DNA from: Rickettsiaceae bacterium
Lineage (GTDB): Bacteria; Pseudomonadota; Alphaproteobacteria; Rickettsiales; Rickettsiaceae
NCBI GenBank assembly: GCA_029266475.1
Contig: JAQSWU010000005.1
Span: forward strand, 1 to 53,580
Reading direction: 5' to 3'
Length of the DNA stretch: 53,580 nucleotides
A program made the position numbers and the translations under genes. Below the pieces are notes generated by a model. That model worked only from the letters and a program-made list of their open reading frames with translations. It made no database searches and was not told the DNA's origin. Below are positions 9,901 to 18,089 of this stretch, one piece after another (position 1 is the first letter of the stretch; every line of letters starts with the position of its first letter).

Positions 9901-10285
9901 CATTTTTTATGGTTGCAAGGCTTTGCTCTGCATTAAAATCAGTACTATGCTGCAATAATTTATATATATCATGTATTGCACTAGCTTTTTTGGTACTCTC
10001 GCTTTTCTCTTTAGCAAGATTCAGGGCAAGCTTCCCGCTCTTATCAGCCATTTCGATTGTTTTATGCTTAGCCTTTGCTGTATCTAAAATAGCTTGCACG
10101 GTAGATAAATCATTCTTCTCAATGGCGATATGTATTAATGGTAATCCTTTACCCTTAGAATTTTTTTCCGCTAAAACCTCAGGGTGATCATTGATGAATT
10201 TTTTAAACTCACCATACTTATTGCCTTCAATTAATTGCTTGCTTTTCTCGAAATTGCTTAACTCTGGTTGTTTTTTTTGTGGCAT
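6959..10285 (-). CDS. Ankyrin-like / flagellar hook (FlgE) chimeric protein
   Basis: The 1108-residue protein has three parts. Residues 20-115 look like two or three degenerate ankyrin repeats (LPLIHIAIEKNDLSTVQAIL is the clearest). From about 221 to 835 it resembles the flagellar hook protein FlgE: GSFRQHANGNFINAQG (221-236) matches the conserved hook/rod motif, PIATTLVNVGLRLNAE (275-290) the strand after it, VYDSLGVQHNFRIAF (673-687) the hook domain, and LLSGISVDKDGYLIASFSNG (803-822) the strand before the tail. Residues 884-910 resemble the C-terminal hook helix. The usual N-terminal hook helix is missing, replaced by the ankyrin section, and about 200 unique residues follow the C-terminal helix. 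AAGGAG lies 10 bases upstream of the ATG. It is unlikely to be the working hook subunit; a repurposed or secreted protein is inferred. Confidence 0.8.
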   Translation of the reverse strand: MPQKKQPELSNFEKSKQLIEGNKYGEFKKFINDHPEVLAEKNSKGKGLPLIHIAIEKNDLSTVQAILDTAKAKHKTIEMADKSGKLALNLAKEKSESTKKASAIHDIYKLLQHSTDFNAEQSLATIKNEPQKFTLTEVVIDKFAEESQGREDLTQTQYYDFEESQLNVPASWEELAEDNKLERESANTNDGKHNITTISLDQFVSRSAANSSEQSKSTPSGSFRQHANGNFINAQGEILKPWKHDEEEKSMINLVNNSSELLTELPPVNFNTSSPIATTLVNVGLRLNAEVKFLKGAGEILSLPRASDSFNDGITGEQLIVPSEKSAGRIQLGDILAIRLTPPGSKVEFKYGGIAISNDITAGLGILGANTEFLKFKSAVNGASFRISYGNNHHATFKYKNTTAPNASRGEFNTLETLAEAINSVPGLKARIESNKLHIGTIKGTDSIKFTELSGHFVSALGLKDIPAEDNRFSTLSGLMELMNKTEGLEAVLNPRGGIDFHTELPTSVMKVYGITTKDTANYNETDATDSIAAIYTTSGSCTVRVYMPNHGYSANYIFTFKGISSEALVVANNVVFDSETTYIIKSVGTDPKYGDFFEYEVDEPSDATGFITAKELQAITINEYTSLFKELGLSELKFVFGPSYNAAGGDAGHNLAEGSLTDDSIYVRPLSVYDSLGVQHNFRIAFAKLDNNFWAVEIYAPKNEDGNYDVLTARQDGQIASGTMLFNGDGTLASVSKSLLDPIEIVWKNEAFNNYITFNWGTAGLPEGTTGATTFGKADGMHQVASEPDQRFLDQNGVQPGLLSGISVDKDGYLIASFSNGSTKKLPKIPNAQFVDSSKEETTPVSEESLTNKAQELLTYEQAILATEAKNADIGQADNNSAIDYNLIEFTHEINSLIDIQANSYASAIREKLFNDWGKQSPQSKEKYQNMLANIFKTSFEHMLKQHCFYPEKDCFKAFLEQRLTYDREILVGDIKAYKLGYFDGTGLTDIIYSCTEFSSTLSSLVGRVSLREKNAAIAIDKIISYLEEKYSIFKGEYEHQKLDQNELFVPTLSSLENNKLEKEGETSAHGYESHDSSNVDLIITETTDPLDNVIPTGDVYIRSYEV

Positions 10286-10413
10286 GATCTATTATCTCCT
10301 TAATCGATAAATTAACTATGAAACTATATTCTGAAAAATAATATAAAAGTTTCGGCGAAAACCAAAAGGCTTTTTCATTCTATAATCGATATTTTTTATT
10401 AAGAATTGGTTAA

Positions 10414-12477
10414 GTGAGCGTTCTAGAATTACAGAAAATTTATAAAAGGTGCATTATTACAGCTAAAGAAGAGTTTGTAAATTTGCCAATTTGGTTTGTA
10501 GTGTGTTTCATTTATGGCATAGTGGTTTATTTTTCCCTCTTAAGTGAACCAAGCTTAATATTTTTAATCATTCTTTGTTTCTCCTTAAGTTTGCTTCTGC
10601 TGTTCTTTAGAAAGTTTTTTCCGATTAAAACTGTGCTTTTATGCTGTTTGTTTTTCAACTTTGGGCTGCTGGTGCCAACCTTTAAATTTTATAATTATGC
10701 TCCGAAAGGATTGAGCCAGCGTATAACTTCTAATGTAATAGGCGAGGTCGAAGCGATTAAGCCGAAAGAGTTTGGCTGGCAGATATTACTCAAAGATGTT
10801 GTTATTGATGGGGTATTAAGAGAAGAAACGCCAACTAAGGTTCGGTTTAACTTGCATGATATAGGCTCGAGCCGGTTTTTGCTTGGCGATATTTTGTCAG
10901 TTAGGCTTGCACTGATGCCGCCTCCGGGAGCTTTGTTGCCAGGTGGTTATGATTTTTCAAGGCAAGCTTATTTTAATGAAATAGGAGCGGTCGGATATAA
11001 TAAATCAGATCCGATAATAGTTGATCATAATCAGCTGGAAAGATCATTTTACCGTTCATTTCAAACCTTTAGGCGATTCCTATACGATAAGATCATAGAA
11101 AGCCTAGGCGAAAAGAACGGGAATTTTGCGGCAGCTGTAATAGTTGGAGAAACTTCAGGAATTGACCTAAATACCTTAAATGCGATGCGCCGTTCGGGGC
11201 TTGCCCATATATTATGCGTATCAGGAATCCATTTATCGCTAGTTGCTATGATTTTCTTTCTTACTACGAGATTCATGTTAAACTCCTCAAATTATATTGC
11301 AAACCAGTTTAACATAAAAAGAATTGGCGCTCTTGTAGCTATAGTTGGAAGTTTCTTATATCTACTTATCTCTGGTATGCAGGTTGCGGCAACTAGAGCC
11401 TTTATAATGACAAGTGTTTATATGATGTCTATCTTTTTAGACAAAAGGCCACAAGCTTTAAGATCAGTATTTTTTGCAGCTATGATTATATTAATTATAT
11501 GGCCAGAATATATAATTCATCCAAGTTTCATTTTATCATTTACTGCAGTTTTGTCTCTTATCGCTTGTGCTAAATTCAATTTTACTCCATTAGAAGTAAC
11601 TTCTATTAAGCGAGGAAAATTATTTAGGTTTAAGCAGTATATAATATTAAATATCAACTCTACCCTAGCAGCAAGTCTTGCTACTACGCCTTTTGTTCTT
11701 TACTTCTTTCATGTAAATCCTAATTACTCATTGCTTGCTAATTTGTTAGCTGTGCCGATAACGACTTTTATATTAATGCCATCTGCGGTTCTGGCAATCA
11801 TGTTAATGCCTCTGAAAATTGATTGGCTTGTATGGCCAGTATTAAACCAAGCGATTAACGGTATAACTTCGGTTGCAAGCTTTATTGCGCCATTGCCATA
11901 TTCAAGCTGGTATTTTGGCCATTTAGACGAGCAAGTTATAATACTCTACTCTTTAGCTTTTGTAATCTTCTGTGTTGGGAAGAAGAAGCTCAAAATAGTT
12001 GCGTTAATCCTACTTTTGCTCTCATTTACTAAGGTTTTATTCACTCCTAAAGTTGATATGATAATTGATGGGAGGAGTAAAGTTTTTGCAGTGAATATTA
12101 ATGGTCAGCTGAAACTATCAAACGAAAGGCTTGGTAAGTTAAAATCAGCTTATTGGACCTCTTGGTTTGGGCAATCTGATATAAAGTTTCTTGAGGAGCC
12201 TATAACCGAGTTTAAAACTTTTTCAGGAAAACTTATAAACTTCTGCCAAAAAGATAGTTGCAATTGCAATGCAGATTTAATAATAAACCTTACAAAATAT
12301 GAAGATAAATTTTGTAAATATAATTATTTTAGTAAGGAAATGCTCGAAAAATTTTGTAAATATAATTATTTTAGTAAGGAAATGCTCGAAAAATTTGGTA
12401 TTATATTAGTTTTTTGTAACTCACAAAACTGCTGGATAAAACAATCACCTCAGCAAGAAAGATTTAAGTTTAAGTGA
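10414..12477 (+). CDS. comEC: ComEC/Rec2 family DNA-uptake channel
   Basis: ComEC forms the inner-membrane channel that brings single-stranded DNA into the cytoplasm during transformation. The 687-residue protein has the N-terminal DUF4131 region (paired membrane segments near 20-70, then a soluble beta domain with PPGALLPGGYDFSRQAYF) and the multi-helix competence domain. Motifs include RSGLAHILCVSGIHLSLV (near 261-278) and QVAATRAFIM. After about residue 550 only a short remnant resembles the metallo-beta-lactamase region; no HxHxDH motif is present. The GTG start has a weak ribosome site and no good ATG lies near. A 42-bp perfect tandem duplication lies close to the 3' end. Confidence 0.88.
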   Translation: MSVLELQKIYKRCIITAKEEFVNLPIWFVVCFIYGIVVYFSLLSEPSLIFLIILCFSLSLLLLFFRKFFPIKTVLLCCLFFNFGLLVPTFKFYNYAPKGLSQRITSNVIGEVEAIKPKEFGWQILLKDVVIDGVLREETPTKVRFNLHDIGSSRFLLGDILSVRLALMPPPGALLPGGYDFSRQAYFNEIGAVGYNKSDPIIVDHNQLERSFYRSFQTFRRFLYDKIIESLGEKNGNFAAAVIVGETSGIDLNTLNAMRRSGLAHILCVSGIHLSLVAMIFFLTTRFMLNSSNYIANQFNIKRIGALVAIVGSFLYLLISGMQVAATRAFIMTSVYMMSIFLDKRPQALRSVFFAAMIILIIWPEYIIHPSFILSFTAVLSLIACAKFNFTPLEVTSIKRGKLFRFKQYIILNINSTLAASLATTPFVLYFFHVNPNYSLLANLLAVPITTFILMPSAVLAIMLMPLKIDWLVWPVLNQAINGITSVASFIAPLPYSSWYFGHLDEQVIILYSLAFVIFCVGKKKLKIVALILLLLSFTKVLFTPKVDMIIDGRSKVFAVNINGQLKLSNERLGKLKSAYWTSWFGQSDIKFLEEPITEFKTFSGKLINFCQKDSCNCNADLIINLTKYEDKFCKYNYFSKEMLEKFCKYNYFSKEMLEKFGIILVFCNSQNCWIKQSPQQERFKFK
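12310..12393 (+). repeat. 42-bp perfect tandem duplication inside comEC
   Basis: The unit at 12310-12351 is repeated exactly at 12352-12393, adding a second in-frame copy of the 14-residue peptide FCKYNYFSKEMLEK. The absence of any difference between units indicates a recent slippage or duplication event. It lies in the unconserved C-terminal tail, so the protein is probably still functional. Confidence 0.95.
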
Positions 12478-12745
12478 GTTAAGAAATGAAAATAATTTTC
12501 ATTTATTGCTAATATTACTGTTATAAGTTAGACTTTTATGAGCTTTTTTGTAGAGAACTGTAGTAATTATGTTACGTAAAAAATGTAGAATTTGATGGTT
12601 TTTAATATTAATATAACATAAATGTAATATTATAACTTGAAAAAATAATGTACTTAACGTAAACTGATGGATGGTTGCAAAACTTTTAAGTGAGTTGTGC
12701 AAATAAAATTATAAAAACTAAACAATCAAAAAGGAGTTAGTTATT
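12478..12745. other. AT-rich gene-free upstream region of pal
   Basis: No credible gene, RNA or strong repeat was found. A short palindrome (ATGAAAAT/ATTTTCAT, 12486-12502) just after comEC may help end its transcript. The pal promoter presumably lies here; an AAGGAG ribosome site at 12731-12736 precedes the pal ATG. A 67-codon reverse ORF in the region has no coding character. Confidence 0.4.
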
Positions 12746-13180
12746 ATGTTAAAGAAAGTTGCAGTTGCATTATGTGCTTTAGTTATGCTTGCTGGTTGTA
12801 AAAGCAGAAGTTCCTACAGCTCATATGCTAATGAAGAAAGTTCAGAAAACGTTACGTATTTCGACTACGATAGCTCAGACATTAAACCAGAAGGTAAAGA
12901 AAAGCTTATGAAGCATGTTGACATGCTTAAAGCAAATCCAAGCCTAAGCATTGTTGTTGAAGGTCATTGTGACGAAAGAGGAACAAGAGAATACAACATT
13001 GCTCTTGGTGAGAGAAGAGCTCATGCTGTAAAAAGATTCTTAAGTGCGCACATGGGTGCAAACAAACCTCACCACAGAATTGAAACAATCTCTTATGGTA
13101 AAGAAAGACCAGCAGTGATTGGTGAAGGTGAAGAAGTTTACAGACTTAATCGTCGTGCTGTAATTAAGCCAAAGAAATAA
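12746..13180 (+). CDS. pal: Peptidoglycan-associated lipoprotein Pal
   Basis: Pal is an outer-membrane lipoprotein that binds peptidoglycan and, with TolB and TolA, keeps the envelope joined during division. The signal peptide ends in the lipobox LAGC (Cys18). The OmpA-like domain (about 37-142) contains FDYDSSDIKPEG, the family core VVEGHCDERGTREYNIALGE (72-91, including the Asp and Arg that bind diaminopimelate) and NRRAV near the end. Its 144 residues are slightly short but normal for Rickettsiales. A strong AAGGAG site precedes the start and an intrinsic terminator follows. cpoB lies 220 bases downstream; tolB is not in the window. Confidence 0.96.
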   Translation: MLKKVAVALCALVMLAGCKSRSSYSSYANEESSENVTYFDYDSSDIKPEGKEKLMKHVDMLKANPSLSIVVEGHCDERGTREYNIALGERRAHAVKRFLSAHMGANKPHHRIETISYGKERPAVIGEGEEVYRLNRRAVIKPKK

Positions 13181-13203
13181 GCTTTAATTATTAGAAATGC
13201 TTC

Positions 13204-13238
13204 AAAAAGGTTCTGATTAAATGTCAGGACCTTTTTTT
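13204..13238 (+). terminator. Intrinsic terminator of pal
   Basis: AAAAAGGTTCTGA (13204-13216) pairs with TCAGGACCTTTTT (13224-13236) with one G-T wobble and a 7-base loop. The run of seven T residues completes a classical rho-independent terminator 24 bases after the pal stop. Confidence 0.9.
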
Positions 13239-13400
13239 ATTTGCAAGTCTTTAAACCCATATAGTTACAGCTTATTAGTTACATAAACATATTTATAGAA
13301 TATCGATTCTAAATATTACTTGAGTTAAACCAATTCTTTATTTATTATACCTATTACGTTAAATAACTTCCGAATAACGTATAACAGAGTTTTAATAGCT

Positions 13401-14231
13401 ATGAAGACCAAATCCACAAGCATTTTTCTCGTTCAAATTGCACGATTTTTGAAATTACTGCAGATATTTACTGTGATGTTTCCAATAATTTTTACAGCTC
13501 CAAGTTTTGCAGGCATAGAAGGTGCTGCCACGATTGAAGAAGCTCTATCACAAGAAGGAATTTTCGAGGTTGAACAGCAACCAGCTCCCTTTCAAAATAG
13601 TGATGACGAATTGAGGTTCTCAGGTTTCGAAAGTGAGTTGAAAGAGTTAGTAGGTAGGGTAGAGAGACTTGAGCATATCATAACTCAACTCAAAGACCAA
13701 CTAACCTCGATAGAAGATAATATAGCAGCGCTTGGTACAGGTAAAGAAATTAAAGTTACAGCTAAAAATCCAGCGCCACAAGCGGCAGATAAGCCCGTTC
13801 CAAAAAGTGCAGATACAGCAGAGCTTAGTGATAACGATCAAGAGAGGATAGATTATGATAAAGCTCTCTCAGATTTGAAAGATAATAAATTCCAAGAAGC
13901 TGAGTCAAAATTTGACCTGTTCATCAAGAATTATCCATCGAGCAAGCTCTTAGGCAATGCTTATTTTTGGTATGGGGAAACATTCTTTAGAAGGAATTAT
14001 TTCGAAAAAGCTGCCTTATATTATTTAAAGGGTTATAAGGCCAATCCTAGAAGTAGCAAAGCATCAGATTCGCTGCTTAAACTCGCGCTATCGCTTGGCG
14101 AAATTAATAAAGTAAAAGAAGCTTGCTCAACCTTAGCAAAGCTTGAGAAAGAGTTTCCAAGCCGTCCTGATAGCTCGAAAAAAAGAGCAAGAGACGCTAA
14201 AGCGAAATTTGGCTGTAAGGATACCAAGTAA
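13401..14231 (+). CDS. cpoB: Tol-Pal system periplasmic protein CpoB (YbgF)
   Basis: CpoB coordinates peptidoglycan synthesis with outer-membrane constriction through the Tol-Pal system. The 276-residue protein has a long N-terminal signal peptide (cleavage likely after SFA, residue 37). A coiled-coil segment (about 73-112) of the trimerisation type follows, then a low-complexity linker and a C-terminal TPR domain (about 147-270). The TPR block reads DYDKALSDLKDNKFQEAESKFDLFIKNYPSSKLLGNAYFW in two overlapping pieces (151-172, 173-190), which is the family hallmark. It follows pal, as in most proteobacteria. The ribosome site is weak, and the pal terminator suggests its own promoter. Confidence 0.88.
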   Translation: MKTKSTSIFLVQIARFLKLLQIFTVMFPIIFTAPSFAGIEGAATIEEALSQEGIFEVEQQPAPFQNSDDELRFSGFESELKELVGRVERLEHIITQLKDQLTSIEDNIAALGTGKEIKVTAKNPAPQAADKPVPKSADTAELSDNDQERIDYDKALSDLKDNKFQEAESKFDLFIKNYPSSKLLGNAYFWYGETFFRRNYFEKAALYYLKGYKANPRSSKASDSLLKLALSLGEINKVKEACSTLAKLEKEFPSRPDSSKKRARDAKAKFGCKDTK

Positions 14232-14351
14232 ATAATAAGTTATAGGAAGTTGATAAAGCAAAATCATAACAACTTATGATAAAAGGAAAAAGCCTGGCGC
14301 TTTTAAATCGCTTGGTTGTTTATTTAAATTTAAAATATGTAGGAGTATTAA

Positions 14352-15017
14352 ATGGATATAATTGATGAAGTTGTAAAAGATATCAAAGACGAGAAACATT
14401 ATCAGGCTTTCAAGAAAATACTACCTATAGTAATAGGGGTAACGTTATTACTAGTAACAGCTATGGGAATCAAGACCTGGCTAGCAAATAGAGCGCAAAA
14501 ACATAACGCAGAAATGGGTGATTTGTTAAATAATGCAGTTGTTCTTGCGTTATCTGGTCAAGAGCAGGCAGCTAGAGAGTCTTTTGACTATATTTTAAAA
14601 GAAGCAAAAAATAACGCAAAAGATTTTGCGGCCCTCGGTAAAGCTATTCAGTTAATTGCTTCAGATAAGCAGCAAGCGCTGGTTAGTCTAGAAGAGATTG
14701 CTGAGAGTAGAGACTACCAAGATTTAACAAAAAACTATGCGCAAATATTATGGTTATCAATGACCATTGATTTTCCATTAGAGAAAATAGATGCAAGTAA
14801 AATGGATAAATATATTCAAAACTTCAAAGAAGAGCAGAAAACTTTTTTCGGGACAGCAAATTTAATCAAAGCTTTATGGTTAATCAAGCAAGGAAAAGAC
14901 CAAGATGCTGAGGTTGTACTTAATATTATTCTTAATAGTAAATTCTCTAATTACACTAATAAAAATAATGCTCAAGCGATTTTATCAAACTTAAAAGCAA
15001 AAAAATATAGTAAATAA
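14352..15017 (+). CDS. YfgM-like TPR membrane protein
   Basis: The 221-residue protein has a short cytoplasmic N-terminus (1-23), one membrane segment (about 24-45) and a helical TPR-like periplasmic domain. This matches YfgM/TPR_21 proteins, which in E. coli associate with the SecYEG translocon and periplasmic chaperones. The layout MDIIDEVVKDIKDEKHYQAF before the membrane helix is typical of alphaproteobacterial members. bamB starts 13 bases downstream, the conserved yfgM-bamB pairing, so the two are co-transcribed; der (engA), usually next, is missing here. The function in this organism is inferred by homology. Confidence 0.78.
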   Translation: MDIIDEVVKDIKDEKHYQAFKKILPIVIGVTLLLVTAMGIKTWLANRAQKHNAEMGDLLNNAVVLALSGQEQAARESFDYILKEAKNNAKDFAALGKAIQLIASDKQQALVSLEEIAESRDYQDLTKNYAQILWLSMTIDFPLEKIDASKMDKYIQNFKEEQKTFFGTANLIKALWLIKQGKDQDAEVVLNIILNSKFSNYTNKNNAQAILSNLKAKKYSK

Positions 15018-15030
15018 TTAAAGGTAAAGT

Positions 15031-16305
15031 ATGAAAAAACTACTATCACTATTATGTAGCGTGATTTTCTCTTTAAGTGCTTGTAATAAACTGGGCTCTT
15101 CTAAAATTACTCAGCTAATTGACTTTACTCCTGCTTTAGAGGTTGACCCCCTAGCTAAAAATTTAAAGATCGTAATAGATTCTGCTGTTCCAGTAAGTAA
15201 ATGGCCTAATCATATAAATTCAGTTAATGAGCAGCCAAGCAATATTAGATTAAGTTCGAATTTAGAGAGATTTATAACCACCAAGGTTGGTAGCGATCGA
15301 ATTAGCACTCCACCAATTATTGCAGGTTCTAATATTTATATACTCGACAATAAAGATATTGTTACAAGCTATGATATCAATAGTTTAAAAAAACTATGGT
15401 CAGTTAATATTTCACCATCTGGCTTTAAAAAGGAATTCCCTGGTGGAGGGTTAGTATATAAGGATGGTAAAATTGCTGTAGTCGGAGGCAGTAGGGATGT
15501 TGTAGTACTTAATGCGCAAGATGGAAGTGAAGTTTTCCGTAAGACATTAAGTGATATTACAAAAACTCAGCCTATATTAGATGGCGATAAGCTTATAGTA
15601 TTAACTGTAAGTAATGCTCTATACGCTATAAATATTAATACAGGTGCAACCTTATGGCAGCATGAAGCGCTTCCAGAAGTTATTGTCGGCGGAAGGTATA
15701 TTGCGCCAATTATTTATAAAGATAAAATAATTATAACATATTCCTCAGGCAGCATATATGTCATTAATGCTAAGAATGGAGAGCAGGAATGGGGGCTAAA
15801 CCTTGCTGCAGAATCAAGCGAGATGGCCGGTTTTGCGGCGATGAATGTAGAGGTGCAACCTATTATTGAAAATGGTTATCTGTATGTTGCGAGCAATAGC
15901 GGTAACTTATATAAATTTGCTATAGCAAATGGTGAAACAATTTGGAAAAAGCCAATCCAAGATATCAAAGCTTTAAGCCATTCTGGAAACATGTTATATA
16001 TAGTGACTAATGCTAAGCAGATTGCAGCAGTTAGTAAAGAGCGAGGCTTAGTAAAATGGGCATTATCTCTGCGTACAGATAAAGATATGAAAAATGCAAA
16101 ACCAGTAGCTTTTTCAAATCCATTAATGATAAACAACGTAATTCATTTTACGACTTCAGACGGTAATTTATTTAAAGTAAATCCTCAGACGGGTAGCTTG
16201 ATTGAAAAAATCACGATAGTAAATGGAGCTTTATCGCAAGCTGTAGCAAATGATAATTACTTTATTTTCACTCAAATCCCACATATAGTAAGAAGCGCTA
16301 ATTAA
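15031..16305 (+). CDS. bamB: Outer-membrane assembly lipoprotein BamB
   Basis: BamB is the beta-propeller lipoprotein of the BAM complex, which folds beta-barrel proteins into the outer membrane. The signal peptide carries a lipobox SLSAC (Cys18). From about residue 85 the protein is a repeated PQQ-type propeller with GSNIYILDNKDIVTSYD, GKIAVVGGSRDVVVLNAQDG, NALYAININTGATLWQHE and GNLYKFAIANGETIWKK blades. Its 424 residues fit the alphaproteobacterial family. It is directly downstream of the YfgM-like gene. The stop codon lies inside a 9-bp hairpin. Confidence 0.92.
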   Translation: MKKLLSLLCSVIFSLSACNKLGSSKITQLIDFTPALEVDPLAKNLKIVIDSAVPVSKWPNHINSVNEQPSNIRLSSNLERFITTKVGSDRISTPPIIAGSNIYILDNKDIVTSYDINSLKKLWSVNISPSGFKKEFPGGGLVYKDGKIAVVGGSRDVVVLNAQDGSEVFRKTLSDITKTQPILDGDKLIVLTVSNALYAININTGATLWQHEALPEVIVGGRYIAPIIYKDKIIITYSSGSIYVINAKNGEQEWGLNLAAESSEMAGFAAMNVEVQPIIENGYLYVASNSGNLYKFAIANGETIWKKPIQDIKALSHSGNMLYIVTNAKQIAAVSKERGLVKWALSLRTDKDMKNAKPVAFSNPLMINNVIHFTTSDGNLFKVNPQTGSLIEKITIVNGALSQAVANDNYFIFTQIPHIVRSAN

Positions 16306-16313
16306 GCGCTTCT
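16291..16313. terminator. Hairpin at the end of bamB
   Basis: AGAAGCGCT (16291-16299) pairs perfectly with AGCGCTTCT (16305-16313) around a 5-base AATTA loop. The hairpin includes the last codons and stop of bamB and faces the convergent ygfZ gene. The downstream T content is modest (TCTTTT), so it is a moderate terminator. Confidence 0.65.
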
Positions 16314-16338
16314 CATAGTCTTTTACTGTAAAACCGAA

Positions 16339-17202
16339 TCACTCTCTCCAGCTAGGCTTGCAAACACTTACTTTTTCACCGGCTATCGTAATGGAAAGGT
16401 TTTGCTCTTCTGCCTTCGCTAATTCTTCCTCTCTAACGAGTGCTATTGCCAGCTGTCCAAGGTAAGATAACAATTTACCAATTTTAGTATCTCCTGCCAT
16501 GATTGCAATGTTCGAGCTTTCATCCTCCTCGCCTGTATCAGTACTTGCCCCCAGCTCTAAAAACTCTTTAAAATTTTTTTCGGCTATGACCTTATAAATA
16601 TTCTTTCTAACTACCCCTCGATATTTGGTCCTTGAAATTGGTTCTTGCCCAATATAGCAGCCTTTATCAAAATCAATTGCACTCAATTGTTCAAGCCCAT
16701 ATTCTAAAGGAAAGGATTTCTCTTGTACCAATTCACTATATTCTGGGATTGCTAGCTGATATTTAAGCTTTAGGTAAGTTCCACTTCCCATCTCTGTAGC
16801 ATAATTGAGAAGCGTTTTTTTCGCTATTATGCTTCTATATCCAAGGTCTTGCATCCTTGGATCAGGAGCGCTTATACATGCATCACTTAAGGGGTGCTTG
16901 CTCCAAAGGACCGCATATTCTTCACTTACATCATAAAACTCAACTTGTGAGCGTAATTTATAAATTTTTAGCTTACCTATGAAACTATCTTTATGTGCTT
17001 TATAAATTTCTGCGATAAACCCATCTTCTCGAGGGTATAAGAATAGCTCATAGAGATACTTACCTTGTGCGTTGAGCATCAAGCAATAAGTTAGATTAGA
17101 GGTACCTTGCTCGATATTTTTTGTTATTAACCCTTGTAGGAACTTTTTACTATCGCTTCCTTTGATGAGCACCAGAGCTCTATCATTTAAAATTTCTGTC
17201 AT
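16339..17202 (-). CDS. ygfZ: Folate-binding protein YgfZ
   Basis: YgfZ is a tetrahydrofolate-binding protein related to the glycine-cleavage T protein that supports iron-sulfur cluster enzymes. The diagnostic motif KGCYIGQE is at 180-187 with the conserved Cys182, followed by ISRTKYRGVVRK. The N-terminal DRALVLIKGSDSKKFLQGLIT is also typical. Length is 287 residues. It lies 12 bases downstream of the SPOR gene on the same strand, so they form an operon. Identification is firm. Confidence 0.92.
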   Translation of the reverse strand: MTEILNDRALVLIKGSDSKKFLQGLITKNIEQGTSNLTYCLMLNAQGKYLYELFLYPREDGFIAEIYKAHKDSFIGKLKIYKLRSQVEFYDVSEEYAVLWSKHPLSDACISAPDPRMQDLGYRSIIAKKTLLNYATEMGSGTYLKLKYQLAIPEYSELVQEKSFPLEYGLEQLSAIDFDKGCYIGQEPISRTKYRGVVRKNIYKVIAEKNFKEFLELGASTDTGEEDESSNIAIMAGDTKIGKLLSYLGQLAIALVREEELAKAEEQNLSITIAGEKVSVCKPSWRE

Positions 17203-17214
17203 ATACTTACTGTA

Positions 17215-17928
17215 TTAATCATTTACAACTATGCAACTCTGCTTTCTTTTTAGTAATCTCTTACATAAAGAATTAGCTTCATTATAGCTGCTGAAGGAAC
17301 CAATATAAAGCTTATATATTACTCCTTTTTCGCCAAGGTCTACTTTATTAATTTTATAAGTATATTTTCCAATTAAATCCTTATTATTTTTTAGCGCTTT
17401 ATTCCATTCTTTTGTAGCATGGCTCTCTGTTTTACTAGCACTAATTTGTAGTTTATATTTCTGTCCCTTATTAACAAATGGTTTGTTATCGTTTAGCAAG
17501 CGGTTATCAGTTTGATCAACAGTTATAATATTAATTTCACTTTTGGAATCATCAATTATAGTATTTTCTAAAGGCTCGCTAAAGATGCTTTCCTTATCTT
17601 GATCATTTTGTTTGGTAGAGGAGATATCAAAAACTGATTCTTCTTCAGTCTTCCTAATCGATAGAACAGGTTGTTCAGGTTCAGGCATTACTTGCTCGCT
17701 GCGCATAGTTTTTCTTGAAGGAGAAATATATTCATATACTGATTTATCCATATTAGGGAACTCTAACCCTCCAGGCTCTATAGGTTTAATTTTAGTTCTG
17801 CTCTCATCAGGGAGTATTAATGGTACGTCCTGAATGTTCATTTTGTTATTCTCTTCGCTCATGAAGAAGAGCGCCACGAATGAGCATGTTAACAGTAAAA
17901 AGATGGTGCTGCGTATAGTTAGTTTCAT
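17215..17928 (-). CDS. SPOR-domain membrane protein
   Basis: The 237-residue protein has a short basic N-terminus, one membrane segment (about 7-23), a long acidic Ser/Glu/Asp-rich linker (24-150) and a C-terminal SPOR domain (about 156-235). The domain begins QKYKLQISASKTESHATKEW and contains YKLYIGSFSSYNEANSLC. SPOR domains bind denuded septal peptidoglycan, so a role in cell division or envelope maintenance is likely. It is the first gene of an operon with ygfZ. Confidence 0.85.
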   Translation of the reverse strand: MKLTIRSTIFLLLTCSFVALFFMSEENNKMNIQDVPLILPDESRTKIKPIEPGGLEFPNMDKSVYEYISPSRKTMRSEQVMPEPEQPVLSIRKTEEESVFDISSTKQNDQDKESIFSEPLENTIIDDSKSEINIITVDQTDNRLLNDNKPFVNKGQKYKLQISASKTESHATKEWNKALKNNKDLIGKYTYKINKVDLGEKGVIYKLYIGSFSSYNEANSLCKRLLKRKQSCIVVND

Positions 17929-18089
17929 ATTTAATATTAGATTAGGATTCCTTCAAATATTTGTTTTTAATATTATATACGTAATTTATGCAACAAATAT
18001 AATCTTATCTATTAAAATAAGATATAAAAATTGAAATTAATTGCTTTTCAGAGGGGTTGTTCTAAAATATTTGGAAAAAAGGGTGATGT

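Noticed and set aside
12499-12702. Reverse 67-codon frame between comEC and pal
   Set aside because: It is very AT-rich, without ribosome site or recognisable sequence, in the probable pal promoter region.
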